From: Pseudisothecium myosuroides
Taxonomy: Eukaryota; Streptophyta; Bryopsida; Hypnales; Lembophyllaceae
Assembly: GCA_951799445.1 (NCBI GenBank)
Contig: OX637291.1
Location: 312,501 to 376,500 of the forward strand
DNA length: 64,000 nucleotides
Direction of reading: 5' to 3'
Part shown: in pieces, positions 47,500 to 59,226 of the stretch
How the letters are laid out: every line of letters starts with the position of its first letter
Position numbering within the stretch: position 1 is the first letter of the stretch
Position numbers and translations under genes: made by a program
Notes under the pieces: model-generated
The model's database searches: none
Seen by the model: only the letters and a program-made list of their open reading frames with translations
Told to the model about the DNA's origin: nothing

Positions 47500-48508
47500 T
47501 GCTCAAACCACTAGAAGAAATTGGCGACAAGTTTAGTTCTGCATTGGCTTCACTGATTAATGGCAGCTGGTTACTCCAAAAGAATGCCGACGACAAAATC
47601 ATTGCAGGGACTTTCTCTCCCAATGCTAGCGTCCTTGTCTTGTGTGGCATTTAGTTAGCATCTAGCACAATAATAGTTTTCAGTGTGGCAGTAGCCTGCA
47701 AGGTTTGCATCCTTGGTTTTCTTGACCCCAGATTTCCATTTCCCTCCGATTTCTTCCCATTTTTGGACATTTCCTTGTATCTGTAAAACATAGCCTTAGA
47801 AATCCCGTGAATGGTCCACCATGCAACGGGGCACACGTTTCTACCTTTTAGGGTAATCCACTCCTTGCCGGAAGGGTCTTTGTGGATCTGACCATGCACA
47901 TCCAAAAGACACCTCTTTCGATTATATACTCCATCGTTTACATGGAGTTGAGTTCGGAGAGCCTGGATTTACCCACGCGGAAATGGCTGCAAGCAATTAC
48001 TCTCGCAACATGTTTTGGTGGAAACTTGATTGATTGCTTCAACAGTGAGAAGGGACTCTTTTTTAGGAGGGAGATCAGGCTCCACCCTCTCACGAGTGGT
48101 TTCATAAGACCGAACCCCTTTACAAACCCTTCAAGTAAGGGCATTGACGGCCATGTTGTAAATGTTTGTCTGGTCATGGTCATACAAACAGACACCGTCG
48201 AGAAATACTTGTTTTATGTGCCAAGAATGGATTGACCACATCCACGCGCACGGAACTTCCTCCTCACGCAACGACTCCGCAATTTGGACAGCCACTCGGT
48301 CGTCACCGAGAGGTGTCCCATCCATGTCCACAACAAGACTTGGATCAACATTTTGACAGACTCCATTTACAACATCAAGTCCCGCTTTGTTTCGTAGCGT
48401 GACAGCCCGAGGATGCTATTTCGCGCTAGGAATCTCGTCGCACTCGGCGATTCCAACAGGTAATACAAGCACAAGGTTAACGAACTCTTCAGGTCTGTGG
48501 ACATCCAT
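47500..48508 (-). pseudogene. DUF7869 copy B, N-terminal part
   Basis: Starts MDVHRPEEFVNLVLVLPVG at 48508. It aligns with copy A through GVCQNVDPSLVVDMDGTPLG, the zinc-type site TCCESNCLQPFPRG, KGRNVCPVAWWTIHGISKAM, KPRMQTLQATATLK and MPHKTRTLALGEKV. In-frame stops are TAG 48416-48418 (Trp in copy A), TGA 48131-48133, TAA 47969-47971 and TAA 47651-47653. With LTR1 and LTR3 removed, the three parts of copy B total 2,859 nt (953 codons) against 2,841 nt for copy A, so there is no net frameshift. Palindromes of the TATCCTCGA type start right upstream of the start codon. Confidence 0.85.
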
Positions 48509-48534
48509 TCTGTAAAATACACATCACCAGTAAG

Positions 48535-49895
48535 AATACATATCCTCGACTCCACGAAAAAATGTGGCAACCAAAACTATTACAATAGCATGTTACTAAC
48601 CTGCATACTTAGAATTCAAACAGAGTTATGCCCTCTATGAAATCAAAGTAAACTAAATCATTGAACTATTGACTACAATTTTATACAAAACTATGACAAA
48701 ATATCTATTAAACATATTCCTGACGTAATTCATTGTGAAAAAAATTAGTGAACTTCACCTCGGCATTCCTATCCTCGAAGCAACGATGTTCACAAATTAA
48801 ACAGAACTACATGATTAGAACTAAACAATAACAACATTATAAACAGTCCAGAGGCTATCTTATTTCTAGAATTTAGACCTTTCTCTTGACGAATAGCTCA
48901 TTATTCTGATTGGTCACCGTCAGATCTATGTATACTTATGTGATCCTATAAATTGAAAATGTGTCCTCGACTCGAGGATAGAGGTTCTATAATTCTTTTC
49001 TAACATTCTGAAGTACCCTATTAAAGGGATTATATCATATATAAATTACCAAAATATTATACTGAAATATGACAAAATCTCTATGAACAAGTTTTCCATA
49101 TAATTGACACTCAAAAGTCAAAACTAGTATCAATAACTTCACTACAGAACTCCGATCCTCGAATCGACGATACCATATAATTGAAAAACTTTATTCAATT
49201 AATAATTATACAATACCAATATTATATACAGTCCAGGATGTAAACTACCTGACACTGTGAACGTAGTTCCCTATCCAAAAAATTGTATTGAAATATGATA
49301 GAATATTAAAGGTTTTTGGTCAAGCAATTTACAAGAAAAAGATAGTATCAATTACACCACCACAACATTCCGATCCTCGAATTGACAATGCCTTCAAATT
49401 GAGAATCATTATACAATTAATTATTATACAAGACCAACCTTATATATAGTCCAGGAAGTGAACAATCTGACTTCTTGTCCTCAGAACCCTATATAAGTCT
49501 GTAGTGAACTATTGAATAGGGTCAATTCAAGCCGTATCCTCGACTCGGGGATAGAGAATCTATGCATTTTATCATCTAGAAGACCTCGTCAAATACATAA
49601 AAGTTTCATAAAATCCTCAAAATTATAGGTTGTTTAATTCTTATAATAAGATAAAACATATTATCGTCGACTCGAGGATATTTCTCAGTATACATCTAAA
49701 TATGTAAACGTTTATTGTTGAGTCAAGGATAGACTTTAATAGTCATTACTAATTATAATTATCTCCTATATATCCTTGAGTCGACGATAATCACAAAACA
49801 TTATAGATTCAAGAGTTATCGTCGACTCGAGGATACATTGACGGGAATAAATATCTCTATAGTCTATCCTTATCGTCAACACAAGGATGTACCTT
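48535..49895. repeat. Dispersed palindromes of the TATCCTCGACTCGAGGATA family upstream of copy B
   Basis: About ten copies lie in 1.35 kb of otherwise AT-rich DNA. Examples are tcctcgactcgaggata (48963-48980), gatcctcgaatcgacgata (about 49150), tatcctcgactcggggata (about 49537), tatcgtcgactcgaggata (about 49663), tatccttgagtcgacgata (about 49769), tatcgtcgactcgaggata (about 49814) and a partial copy next to the start codon (about 48540). They are spaced irregularly, not in tandem. The core differs from the copy A and copy C families. Confidence 0.85.
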
Positions 49896-50559
49896 TCATC
49901 AAATATGCGGTATATAAAATATAACTCTCGTAAATCTCAACGTAAATATCGGAAACTGCGTACTTCAACGTTACGGAAGTCAGACTGAGGTAGAACATCC
50001 CCTTGTACAACATTAATCAATGAGGATCCTATATTTCACTATTCTTTTTAGCAAAAAAACACGACCCTTGAAGACAATAGAGGGCATCAGACGTCCAAAA
50101 ACACATGCAGAACTATATGCGTAACCTAGTCAATACAAAAAATATGTTATGTCTACAAAGAATAGTCTCCAGCAACTATGGCAAGTGTGCGCACCTGTTG
50201 TGGTTACTCTCTTCACTCTCGGCAAGTCTGCAGCACAGGCAGAAAAAATTTGCGGGAAAAAGTTGGCGAAGCAATCATCGGGAACTCTACAAAAACATCT
50301 GAAAGGCGACGAGAAGAAGTGACGTTGCTGCAGAGGAGAAGCAAGGGGACATCCGGCTTGAAGGGGACGAGGAGACACAACGGACCTGTTGGAGGAAGAA
50401 AGGCGGGAAAATATGGGCGCGGAATTCCAAAAATTCGAATTCGCTCCGAATCTACGAGTTATTCACAATCTACTTTCTTTGACATTGCTTTATTCCCACT
50501 TTTGGGACCACTTTCTGTCAGATTTAGGCCATGCAAAATGCGGCTCCATATAGGGTTGG
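49896..50559. other. Noncoding stretch right of the copy B flank
   Basis: No supported gene. ORFs on both strands around 50100-50450 have no recognisable product. Confidence 0.4.
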
Positions 50560-51100
50560 CCGGACGTCTGGACGTCCGTTGTCCGCGTCTGGACGTCCGG
50601 CGTCCGCGTCTGGCACACCCCTGGACGTCATCCGCCAATTGAAAATTCTGTATTTTACCTGGGATAAAAAAAAAGTTGTCCGCATTGCGGACGACCTGGC
50701 CCCGTCCGACCCGACTAAGGCCATCCGCGACAGCGTCCGCCTGATCCAATAGCCTACTTTGAATTCGGACAACTGCGGCCGTCCGCGACTTGGTCCGCCC
50801 GATCCAACGGTTTAGGCTGCACGGTGCCGCGGTCAGTGGGGCGTTCACCGTATCCAACGGCTGCGTGGCGTTGGGAAAAATCGGACGCCCCGACCGGACC
50901 CGACGGTCGGACTTCCCGTCCGCTGTGACTGCGCTAGCTGCCGTCGTCGGACGACTGGGCGTCCGTGGTCCCGTTCGCTAGATACGACGGGCGCGATTGC
51001 GCGGCCGGGTGGGCGTTCGCCGGATCCGACGGCTGGGATGCCTCCGACGGGTTCAATGGGGCATCCGGGTGCCGTCCGGTGGCGGATGGCAGGGACTACG
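50560..51100. repeat. GC-rich island with repeated GGACGTCCG motifs
   Basis: Short direct and inverted repeats such as ctggacgtccg, ggcgtccgcgtctgg and tccgcgac recur, along with gatccaacggct phrases. The block is strongly GC-rich against its surroundings, with sharp borders. ORFs on both strands are by-products of the repeats. It could be the regulatory end of another element. Confidence 0.6.
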
Positions 51101-51599
51101 TGGGTGGATTGGAAATTGTGTAAAAATTGTTCCTAGAATTTTGAAAATCTGTTTCTGACCTCATAAGTGAAATAAATTTATTTTTGGAAAAAAATTATAA
51201 ATATTAATTAATGTTTTTCTAACTTTTTCAGGGAGGGGCCTGTAATTTTGTTTAGCCTTTTTAGGGAATAAGTTATAATTATTTAAATTTGATTAGTGTC
51301 TCATTTTTTAATATTATGGTGGTTGCCAGAAATACCTACCGGTTTCCATAGCATTTTCTACAATACTCATTTTTTCATTTCAAAGTACTATATAATTAAA
51401 AAAATAATTTTTAAAAATGAAAAAATATTTTTAATGTTTAAACCTTTTAGAAGAATATATCTTAAGAAGGAAAAGCATAGGAAAAATCTCTAAGTACGAG
51501 AACTAGAAGAATCTGAAAATTTAGCAAAATGTCAGAAAAATAGGTACTTTTATATTTTAATTTGTAAAAAATGCCATATTTAACTACTTCTGGACTTTC

Positions 51600-52262
51600 A
51601 ATAATCCAGAAGTAAAGAGGCGGTGAAATCCCCTGATGTTTTCCTATGGATCTGGAGATCTCCTGAAATAGGAACGCTTTGCATGCATCCAATTCAGCAC
51701 CCACAAGTATGTCGGGGAGTGCTTCATGTGCTTGGAAATGAAAGAAGTCGTGTAGTTGTAACATAGCGGATCTGTGGTAGAGTTCACATGATTGTATTGG
51801 GAGATCTGTGGACCGGGTTTCCGTAGTTTAGGCATCCAATTTATAGCACAACTGAAGTCTCAGAATCTATCGAGAGATCCCCCGATGACCACCACTTGTT
51901 GCAAACATGGCTCCCATCCCATATTAATCCCTCAGTGAGCGCTGATCTTCACATAATTCTATCGGGAGATCTCTTGACGGGGTGGTAGAATATGAGTCGG
52001 CTTCACTGACAATCTTGGTGTTGAAGTGGTACAATTTGATTCCTGTGCTAAAGTGCAAGTGATATCCGAGTTCATCAAGAATGATTCACAATAAGGCACG
52101 AGGGGGCCGATTCTTTCAAAGATATATGGTATCCCGAGAGTTCAAAGGAAGTACACACAAGTAGATTTGAAATTCAAACATCAATTGACAATTACCAAAT
52201 GAGCAATTGCTCTTGGGAATAAGGAGTCCGGTTCTAGGATTCACCGGAAGATCCCCCGACGG
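51600..52262. repeat. Dispersed GGAGATCTCC/GATCCCCCGA palindrome-like motifs
   Basis: Six or so related motifs: gatctggagatctcctga (51650), tatcgagagatcccccgatga (51869), tatcgggagatctcttgacgg (51960), ggaagatcccccgacgga (52244) and weaker ones. Consensus is roughly TCGGGAGATCTCCCGA. Similar to, but distinct from, the copy C family. Confidence 0.55.
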
Positions 52263-52889
52263 ACTACTAACATAGTGGAGCTAAGGTAGTCAGGATATGA
52301 TGAAGTGACAGGGGCATATCACAGTACTCACAGTGACATTTGAAGAACTGTAGACCACTGAGTTACAGGTGCTCAGATGTTCAATATACATCTGAAGATG
52401 AATAACGGCTAAGTAAACATAATATTCCATCCGAAATAATGACATTAGTTTGAGTTTGTGTAACGAACATCAAGGTTCTTTCACTGCAAAAAATAGATTC
52501 GTACTTGGTTGTCCGCTATATAATTGTGAAGATGCAAAACCTAGAAGACTAGAATTCCAACAGTGTAACTGTGAGAGAAAAGAAATGCATTATTCAGACT
52601 CATTTGAGTGCATGTATGACCCGAGCAATGTATTCTGTTCCGGACACAAACATAAACCACTTCCATTTCAAGAGACGAGAGGAAAAAAGACATCCCGCGC
52701 TTCTGCTATCAAGTCATTGCCCTCGTGCCGCACGCAAAGAATAGAAATCATAAACATATTAATATATTCATACAGATTTATTTTACATATACAAGTCACA
52801 AAAAGTAGCTCTGAAAAATTAATTGAAGAACAGTCCTACTGACTCAACGGACTGTACTTCAAAACCCTCACTTGCGGCTGCGCTTACTG

Positions 52890-52975
52890 GATGTAGAATG
52901 CGTCGTGCGATATCACGATGGCAGTTGCGCCCCGCAGAATGCATTGTGACATCTCACGATTGCCGCGACGACCGA
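52890..52975. repeat. Copy C-type palindromes downstream of copy C
   Basis: cgtcgtgcgatatcacgatgg and gtgacatctcacgattgcc, variants of ATCGTGGGATCCCACGAT, about 60-140 bp beyond the 3' end of copy C. Confidence 0.65.
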
Positions 52976-53031
52976 CACAGTGCGTCAGGAGTTCCCACAA
53001 TGGCAGTAGCAACCCCGGACTAGGCAATCAA

Positions 53032-56000
53032 TCATGGGTCCACCACGTTTGCCCGATTCAAATTCACTAAGGACGCCTCCCTATTCTTCTGAGGAATCAT
53101 CCGTGATTTTTGATCCACTCTCCTGGACCAATTCGCATACACTACAGCACCCGCATCCACCCAGGTGGGGGGACTTTTTTCAACGACCCATTTACCGTAC
53201 CAGCAATTCCGATAATTCAATTCCAGCCTCGTTTCGGAGTTATCGGGTCGCTAGTACTAAAGCAAGAACTTCCCGTTATTCACATCTCCTTCCACTCTGC
53301 ATACAATAGACAATGCTCTTCCCTGCCAAACAGCACATGATTCCGGGACTTCCGGTCTGACAAGTACCCAACAGCTTGGTCGTATGTCTAGCCATGGATT
53401 AAAGCTTTCCCTTGGCGCTTCATTTGCAGGGTCGCAGTAAGGCTCCGGCTCCTCTTCTTCCTCCGGAATCACGTCCATGGGATTCACCGTCGATCTTGGG
53501 CGAGGGACTCCATTACGCGCCACCCTCCAATCGTGTTGTGGCCAGAAGCCTTCCACCAACTCCGGAGGACACTCGGGTAATGGTTCCTTCAGCTCATCGA
53601 GAACACACTTCCAGTAATCCACGTATAGACCGAACGCAGTTGCAAATCCCTCGCATCTAAAAATACCGTATTGCCAGTACTGAATGTATTTCTTGAGTCC
53701 TACCAGCATGAAACCCTTGTTCAAGGTAGCTTTCCGCGCCGCATCCCTTGTCTTCTCTTGATTTCCATTCAATATCGGAACCTCGCTACCCCACATGGGC
53801 TTAAACAGAACAAGCTTTGGACAGCCGTGAGGGAGCATGGGCCGACCATTGTTGTCTGTCTTCCAAATGCGTTCAGAAGGTTTCTTCGATGGCAACCAGT
53901 TCGAATCAACTGCTGACCTTTTGAAGTTCATGACGGGGACCCCATCAGTGTCCACGTAGAACTTGAACAGGTGCATCTCCCCCAATCCAATTAATTTTTC
54001 CCCGCGATTGCATTGGTAACCCTCCACGAACGACTTGAAATCCCCCACCTCCTGTATGAACTCCGGAATAAATGACAGTTCTAGGGACTGCATGAAGGCT
54101 TTCATGAGGTCAGCGACGACAAAAGTGTTCTTGGTCTTCAGGGCCTTGGAAAGGTGGCTGAAATATGCATCGATGTCCTCGTGAGTGTATCCGATTAGTA
54201 GAAACCCAACCTGAATTTCCTTGAAGACACCTTGTGCAGTGAGCAAGGATAAGAATGCCATTAGATATTTGTTCTTGTTATCCTTGGCAGAGTTGTCAAG
54301 CTGAAGATATAAATTTTCAGGAAGAGGGGTACTTCCGACCCGAGCTCCAGGTTCGGTGAGGGTTAGGCTGTCCATACATCTAGACTTTCCTCTAAGCAGT
54401 GCCTCGAACAAGGAGTTAGCCGGCGGATATGGAAAGAGGTCGCCTGCCTCTCGAATAGGTGGACCCTCCAGCCGGCGCAACAACCTCGCCAAAGACGAAA
54501 TGGTGAAGTTGGAGTCCGCCGGCCAGCAAGATGGAGCATAATGGGTGTAAGCACCGTCACCATGGCCATGAGCTACCATTCCAGTAACGCTCATCGGAAG
54601 CTGCCCCAGACCGGCTGTGGCCTTTGTTGTCACTCGGAGTTTGGGTAGAGCCGTCTTGGATGTATCCATCTTGTCGTGAATTATACATAAAATTCTTCGA
54701 GGATCTCGTTTGGATTCCTCACGCCAAGACGCATACAAACGACGGCAAGAAGCTTGGTGATTGAGATGATGAGTCCGCTGCTTCACGAACTCCACGTACT
54801 CGGGGCTTCCTTTCGGAGACTTCAGAATAAACTGCTGTAGGTCGTCGCACTTAGTACATTTTGCAAACAAACTTTCGACAGGCTTAATGGAGACGTTGTT
54901 GAAGTGCTCCCGCTTGAGTCTACTAATAGTCGATTGGCTCACGGGCGGCAGACCGTAGTCAGCATTCAACTGCACATCCAGAATTGGTACGCTTAAGCAT
55001 CGGTACGAGCGAAGGGGAAGGAATGCAAATGACAAGCAATGCACCAGAACAGTGATCGTGATATCTCACGATCATTGATCTCGTCGGGAGATCTCACGAT
55101 CAATAAAGCAGTGATAGGAGATAAGGGGCACTACCTCGTTGGCGTCTGCTTAGACTCGTTTCCAATTTCTTCCGGGAGGAAGGAATTTTAGAGTGTCCGT
55201 TCGCCCGTTCCCGATGCCGCGCATTTGGTGGGGCATTTGATCAGCATTCTCGTCAATAATGGCTTTTATAGTCCCAGCGACCTGAACAATCCGAGCCCGC
55301 GGGCGCTTAACCCCTTTGTTTCCGTGCGTCCCTGATACGACGTCGTCGTTGTACATCTCAATGTAACTGTGGTAAGTGGACTTCAGGATGCCGTGAATTA
55401 TGTACCACGCCTTGCCACAAACATCAACTCCCTCTAGCGTGACGTATTTCCGCTTCCGCTCCCCGTACCTTTCGTGTAGTTGTCCTCCCACTCCAATCCC
55501 ATATTCACGGCGCTCGTCAAACGACTTCAAGTAGTACTTCTGCCTTACTAACAGCGTGAACTCCTGGTTATAATGCTGACAACACAGACGTCTGCAGCAC
55601 TTCTCCGAGCTAACTTTCCGAATCTCCTCGTCTGCCATTTTGCGGGAGTACTGCGATTCCTTCAGTTCCAGATTGGGTTTGCGAACTATAAACCGGTATG
55701 GTGCTTTCATTCTACCTCCGAGGTAAGCGAGAGGGTCGTCCATATCGGGAATGGCGGCAAAATGATCCACTGTCTCCTTCAACGAACGACCGTTGGGAAA
55801 CCAGCACTCCGAAATTGGCCACCTGTCGTGAGACATTATGGCTTCGGTGTCACCCACAAAAACATCGAGGACTGTCACACCTATGAAACCTTCACCAAGT
55901 GTCTCCTCTTGGAAATGATCCTCCGGACTCCAACAAATGATACGACCTGAGGAAACAAGGAGTCCGTCGGCATCCTTCCGATGCACATCAAGTCCAAACC

Positions 56001-56436
56001 AGGCTCCTTGACGATTATACGAACATGGATCCATCAGGGGATCCGTCGACGCTCTAACAACGTCGGCGGCTCTCCACAACACTACATTCTCTTGAACATC
56101 CTCTAATGTGTTCATACCCCTCTGACAAGGAAAGCATTTCAAATCCTGGAATTCTAATTTGATAGAATGAGGTCACACCAGAATGTAAATCCAAGGCTCA
56201 ACAGGTATGGGCACACCCAGCCACTGGCCCTGGGGACGAACCTCTTTAACGATTCTTGATCCAACTTCACCGAATCCAGGCACAAACAGCTTAACCCAAT
56301 CACCATTCACAAACGCTTCACATCCACCGGTGGAATCCTGTGATTCACCCTCTACATGCGTTCCGTCCACATACGGAACTATCGCGTTGGCAGCAGACTC
56401 ACAGAATGAATCCATTGTCAGAGTGAGCTCTATCAA
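53032..56436 (-). pseudogene. DUF7869 copy C, diverged, with one intron and three stops
   Basis: Starts near MIELTLTMDSFCESAAN (56436). The first exon runs to about 55150 and the second from about 54990 to 53032; the exact splice sites are unresolved. Motifs are CCRRLCCQHYNQEF (zinc-type), VTLEGVDVCGKAWYIIHGIL, CTKCDDLQQF, IIHDKMDTSKTALP, VTGMVAHGHGDG, LQLDNSAKDNKNKY and LIGYTHEDIDAYFSHLS (GYTH in place of GHTH). The C-terminal module has a Trp-rich end (CWYGKW). In-frame stops are TGA 56173-56175, TAG 53257-53259 and TAG 53251-53253, with no frameshift. It is much diverged from copies A and B, and its intron and flanks carry its own palindrome family. Confidence 0.82.
55050..55106. repeat. 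Intronic palindrome cluster of copy C
   Basis: gtgatcgtgatatctcacgatc followed by gatctcgtcgggagatctca and cgatc, inside the intron between the two copy C exons. This parallels the intronic palindromes of the gene at 4262-10829. Confidence 0.8.
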
Positions 56437-56574
56437 ATCCCTTGGACGAGATTAAAACGATCTGTAAAACCTGTACATCATACATTCAAGGAGTTAGGCA
56501 TGTCTACAGAAGAGCGCTGCATTCATGGCATTATAACCTCACAACATGAAGGACAGAAGCATCAACGTCTGTAC

Positions 56575-57330
56575 ATTCGTGGGAACTCACGATCACATGG
56601 CAACACAACATGAATAAGTGAATCTAGTTATTGTCAACAAGAAGTTCGAAAGCCCAGACGCGATAGTGCGATCTCACGAGGGCCGTTCCAGAACCACTGG
56701 GAAGAAGCCAAGGCATCCAGGAAAACGTCGCAGAAGTTTAGAAGACATTAACCAAAGAACATTCAGTACATCGTCGGATCCCACAACACTCTTGGCGTTG
56801 AATCATTTAAACCAGAGATCGCAGTATTCCAAGATCCTCCTAAGGGATCACATAGACCGCTACAGAAATACAAATGAAGTAGTGGGTCAAACTGAATCAC
56901 TCTGACGAGTCCCCGACATATTATCAATCAATCGTGGGATCCCACGAGTTCGGTATCATGTAAATTCCGGAAGAGTGTTTGTGAACCCCCCCGAGTAGGA
57001 GAACTTGGTGCCAACCGAAAATGTGATCGTGAGATCCCACGATGCTTATACAAGATCGACAAGGAGTATGACGGTCATCAAAAAGTAAGGCACCTAGACG
57101 TACACCAGGAAGGCCACAGCCAAGGTTCAATCGATCGTGGGATCCCACGACGAAATGATAGAACATCCCTCGACTACCAGACCGCGATATCTCTATACTC
57201 AAAGACTGAGAGGTCTCGCCCACGCTCAATAAGCAAAGATCGTGGGATCCCACGATGCTTACGTATGTTGGATATATACATGTATTCTACTATCGTAGAC
57301 TAACGTATCTACAAAAGATCGTGAAATTAG
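56575..57330. repeat. ATCGTGGGATCCCACGAT palindromes upstream of copy C
   Basis: About seven copies: 56577 (cgtgggaactcacga), 56663 (atagtgcgatctcacga), 56931 (atcgtgggatcccacga), 57025 (atcgtgagatcccacgat), 57133 (atcgtgggatcccacga), 57239 (atcgtgggatcccacgat, perfect) and a half site at 57319. They are spaced about 100 bp apart. The core is an 18-bp perfect palindrome. Confidence 0.88.
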
Positions 57331-58589
57331 GTTTCCTGTCACTGGTTTCATGACATTCGACACTCTATAACTATTCTCAGTTACTGTACAAAAATTCTCT
57401 ACTTTTAAAGTGGATTTTGTTGTAATTCAGACTCTTGAACCTCCATGGGTACAATAAGAAACGTTCTTAGAAGTAGTTGAATTTGATGGCTGGGTTTTCC
57501 TCATGTAAGTCCGCCTAATTCCTAACGCAACCTAATTTCAGTACTTTGTGAAGACGTTCTGACCGGTTGTCATCCACGTACAAGGTTCTCATATCAACTT
57601 GCCCTCAGGGCAGTGCCGTCCCGCGATTCAAAAGGAACCTCGATGTCACCACAGCATGGTGATCCCTTAAGCACGTGAGTTTTTCGCAAAATGAGACCAA
57701 TGCGCGAAGAAAATTATCGCAGACTCCGTTTCACTTTCAATCTACGACATCCTCAGTTTGTGACAGAGTGCAGTGGCGTCAATTTGACTACAAAATCCTC
57801 GACATTGGGAATCGCATAACACTTGCAAGGGATGCATTCTTACCTTGCAGCAACTGGCTCGGTCAGAACTTCGTGCGCCTCCACGCCCACTCTGTCGCCA
57901 ACGCCGGCAGACACCCACTCGCCACTCCGCAGCCTGCTCCACCTGTTCACGTGTGCAATCGAAAAGAGCAAGCTCCAGGTTCTTTTCGGGTTATGAACCA
58001 GGTGGCTGGTTGGAATTCTTCAGCTCTGAATTCCTGCCGCGAATTTTGAAATCACCAAGCGATCCTTGATTTCGAATGTTGGATGCGTTCTTGAATGCCG
58101 TGCCACAATCAACAACGGTTGGGGGGTACGTGCGGTCCTTCACTTTGGAAGTTGATTGCATTCTCGAATTCCGCGCATCTCTGACTACAAGGAGGGAGGG
58201 CGTGGGGCTCTTGACTTTCTGACTGGAACTTCGCAAATCCAGGCTTCAATGAAATTCCGATTCTTCACTGACATTTTGAAATTCGCCGCATTCAAGGATG
58301 GTATCGTTGCACCGTTTTCTAGGAGTCAATGATGCTTTGACCAAAGCGGATCAAACTCTGAAGACTTTCACTTGACAGAATGTCACACGCTTCCCCGATC
58401 ATTACTCAGAATTCTTCCCCTACACGACCTGATTATACGTATCCTACAGAAACGAACTGTACCAAATCTCGTGAACCCAAAAACTTGAGCACCTGAAACA
58501 TGTGGAACACCTCACTTACAAAAAGAATCAACAAAAATTTTGAACTCCCGAATGTTCATATTTGTTATTTTCTATTCCAATGAATGCAA
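57331..58589. other. Noncoding stretch, nothing recognised
   Basis: Mixed composition. ORFs on both strands at 57675-58236 overlap and show no domain. Confidence 0.4.
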
Positions 58590-58815
58590 TCTTAGGGTCT
58601 AGGGTCCACAGTCATAGGGTCTACAGTCCACGGTCATAGGGTTTAGGGTACATGTTGTAGTGTAGTGTTCACGGTTTCAAGGTCATGGTTCTTGGTTTCA
58701 GGGTTCAGGGTTTCAGGGTTTAATAGGGTTTATGGTATACAGTGGCAGCGCTTTACATTAACGTTTTCAGGGTCTGCAGTTCATGGTTTACGGCTTTTAG
58801 GGTTTAGGGTATTAT
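58590..58815 (+). repeat. Degenerate telomere-like repeats (TTTAGGG type)
   Basis: Many imperfect agggt(t/c)tagggt, tcatagggt and gttcagggtttcagggttt units, ending in ttttagggtttagggt. An old interstitial telomeric tract, or a repeat derived from one. Confidence 0.7.
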
Positions 58816-59072
58816 GAAAAATGAAAATGACGCTGATTATTTGTTTCCAACTTTTTCCTCAATTAAGTTTACGTCATCTCAGACTGGGAACATATAAACT
58901 TAAAATTCAATCTAACTCAATATTGCTAATTAAAAATGTCAGTGAACAGATTGATTTCATATATAATTCTTGTTATGTAGTACAACATCCTATGATTTAA
59001 TATGGGACTTCACGGATTAAACAATGATTGACACAATTTTTATTTCATCTAGGAATTTTTAAATAAAGCACC

Positions 59073-59226
59073 AGGGGCTTTTTTGCGTTTCCCTCTCTCA
59101 TTTTTCCTTGCGTAAACGGCAATCCATGACTTCTCCTTGTGTCACAATCCATTGACACAAGGAAAAGTCATAAGATTGCTGTTTACATAGGGGAAAGTGA
59201 GAGAGGGAAACGCAAAAAAGCCCCTT
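59073..59226. repeat. 154-bp long hairpin (MITE-like)
   Basis: Two arms of about 71 bp, from aggggcttttttgcgtttcc to ccttgtgtc and its inverse (59154-59226), separated by about 10 nt. Arms are about 90% complementary by eye. No clear target duplication. A foldback MITE is likely; a small-RNA hairpin locus is the alternative. Confidence 0.75.

Noticed and set aside
39189..48508. Stop codons of copy B corrected by U-to-C RNA editing
   Set aside because: Such editing is known from organelles of some land plants; these are nuclear-type transposon sequences, also broken by LTR insertions.
57675..58236. Overlapping ORFs on both strands
   Set aside because: No domain, no splice support, and both strands are equally open.
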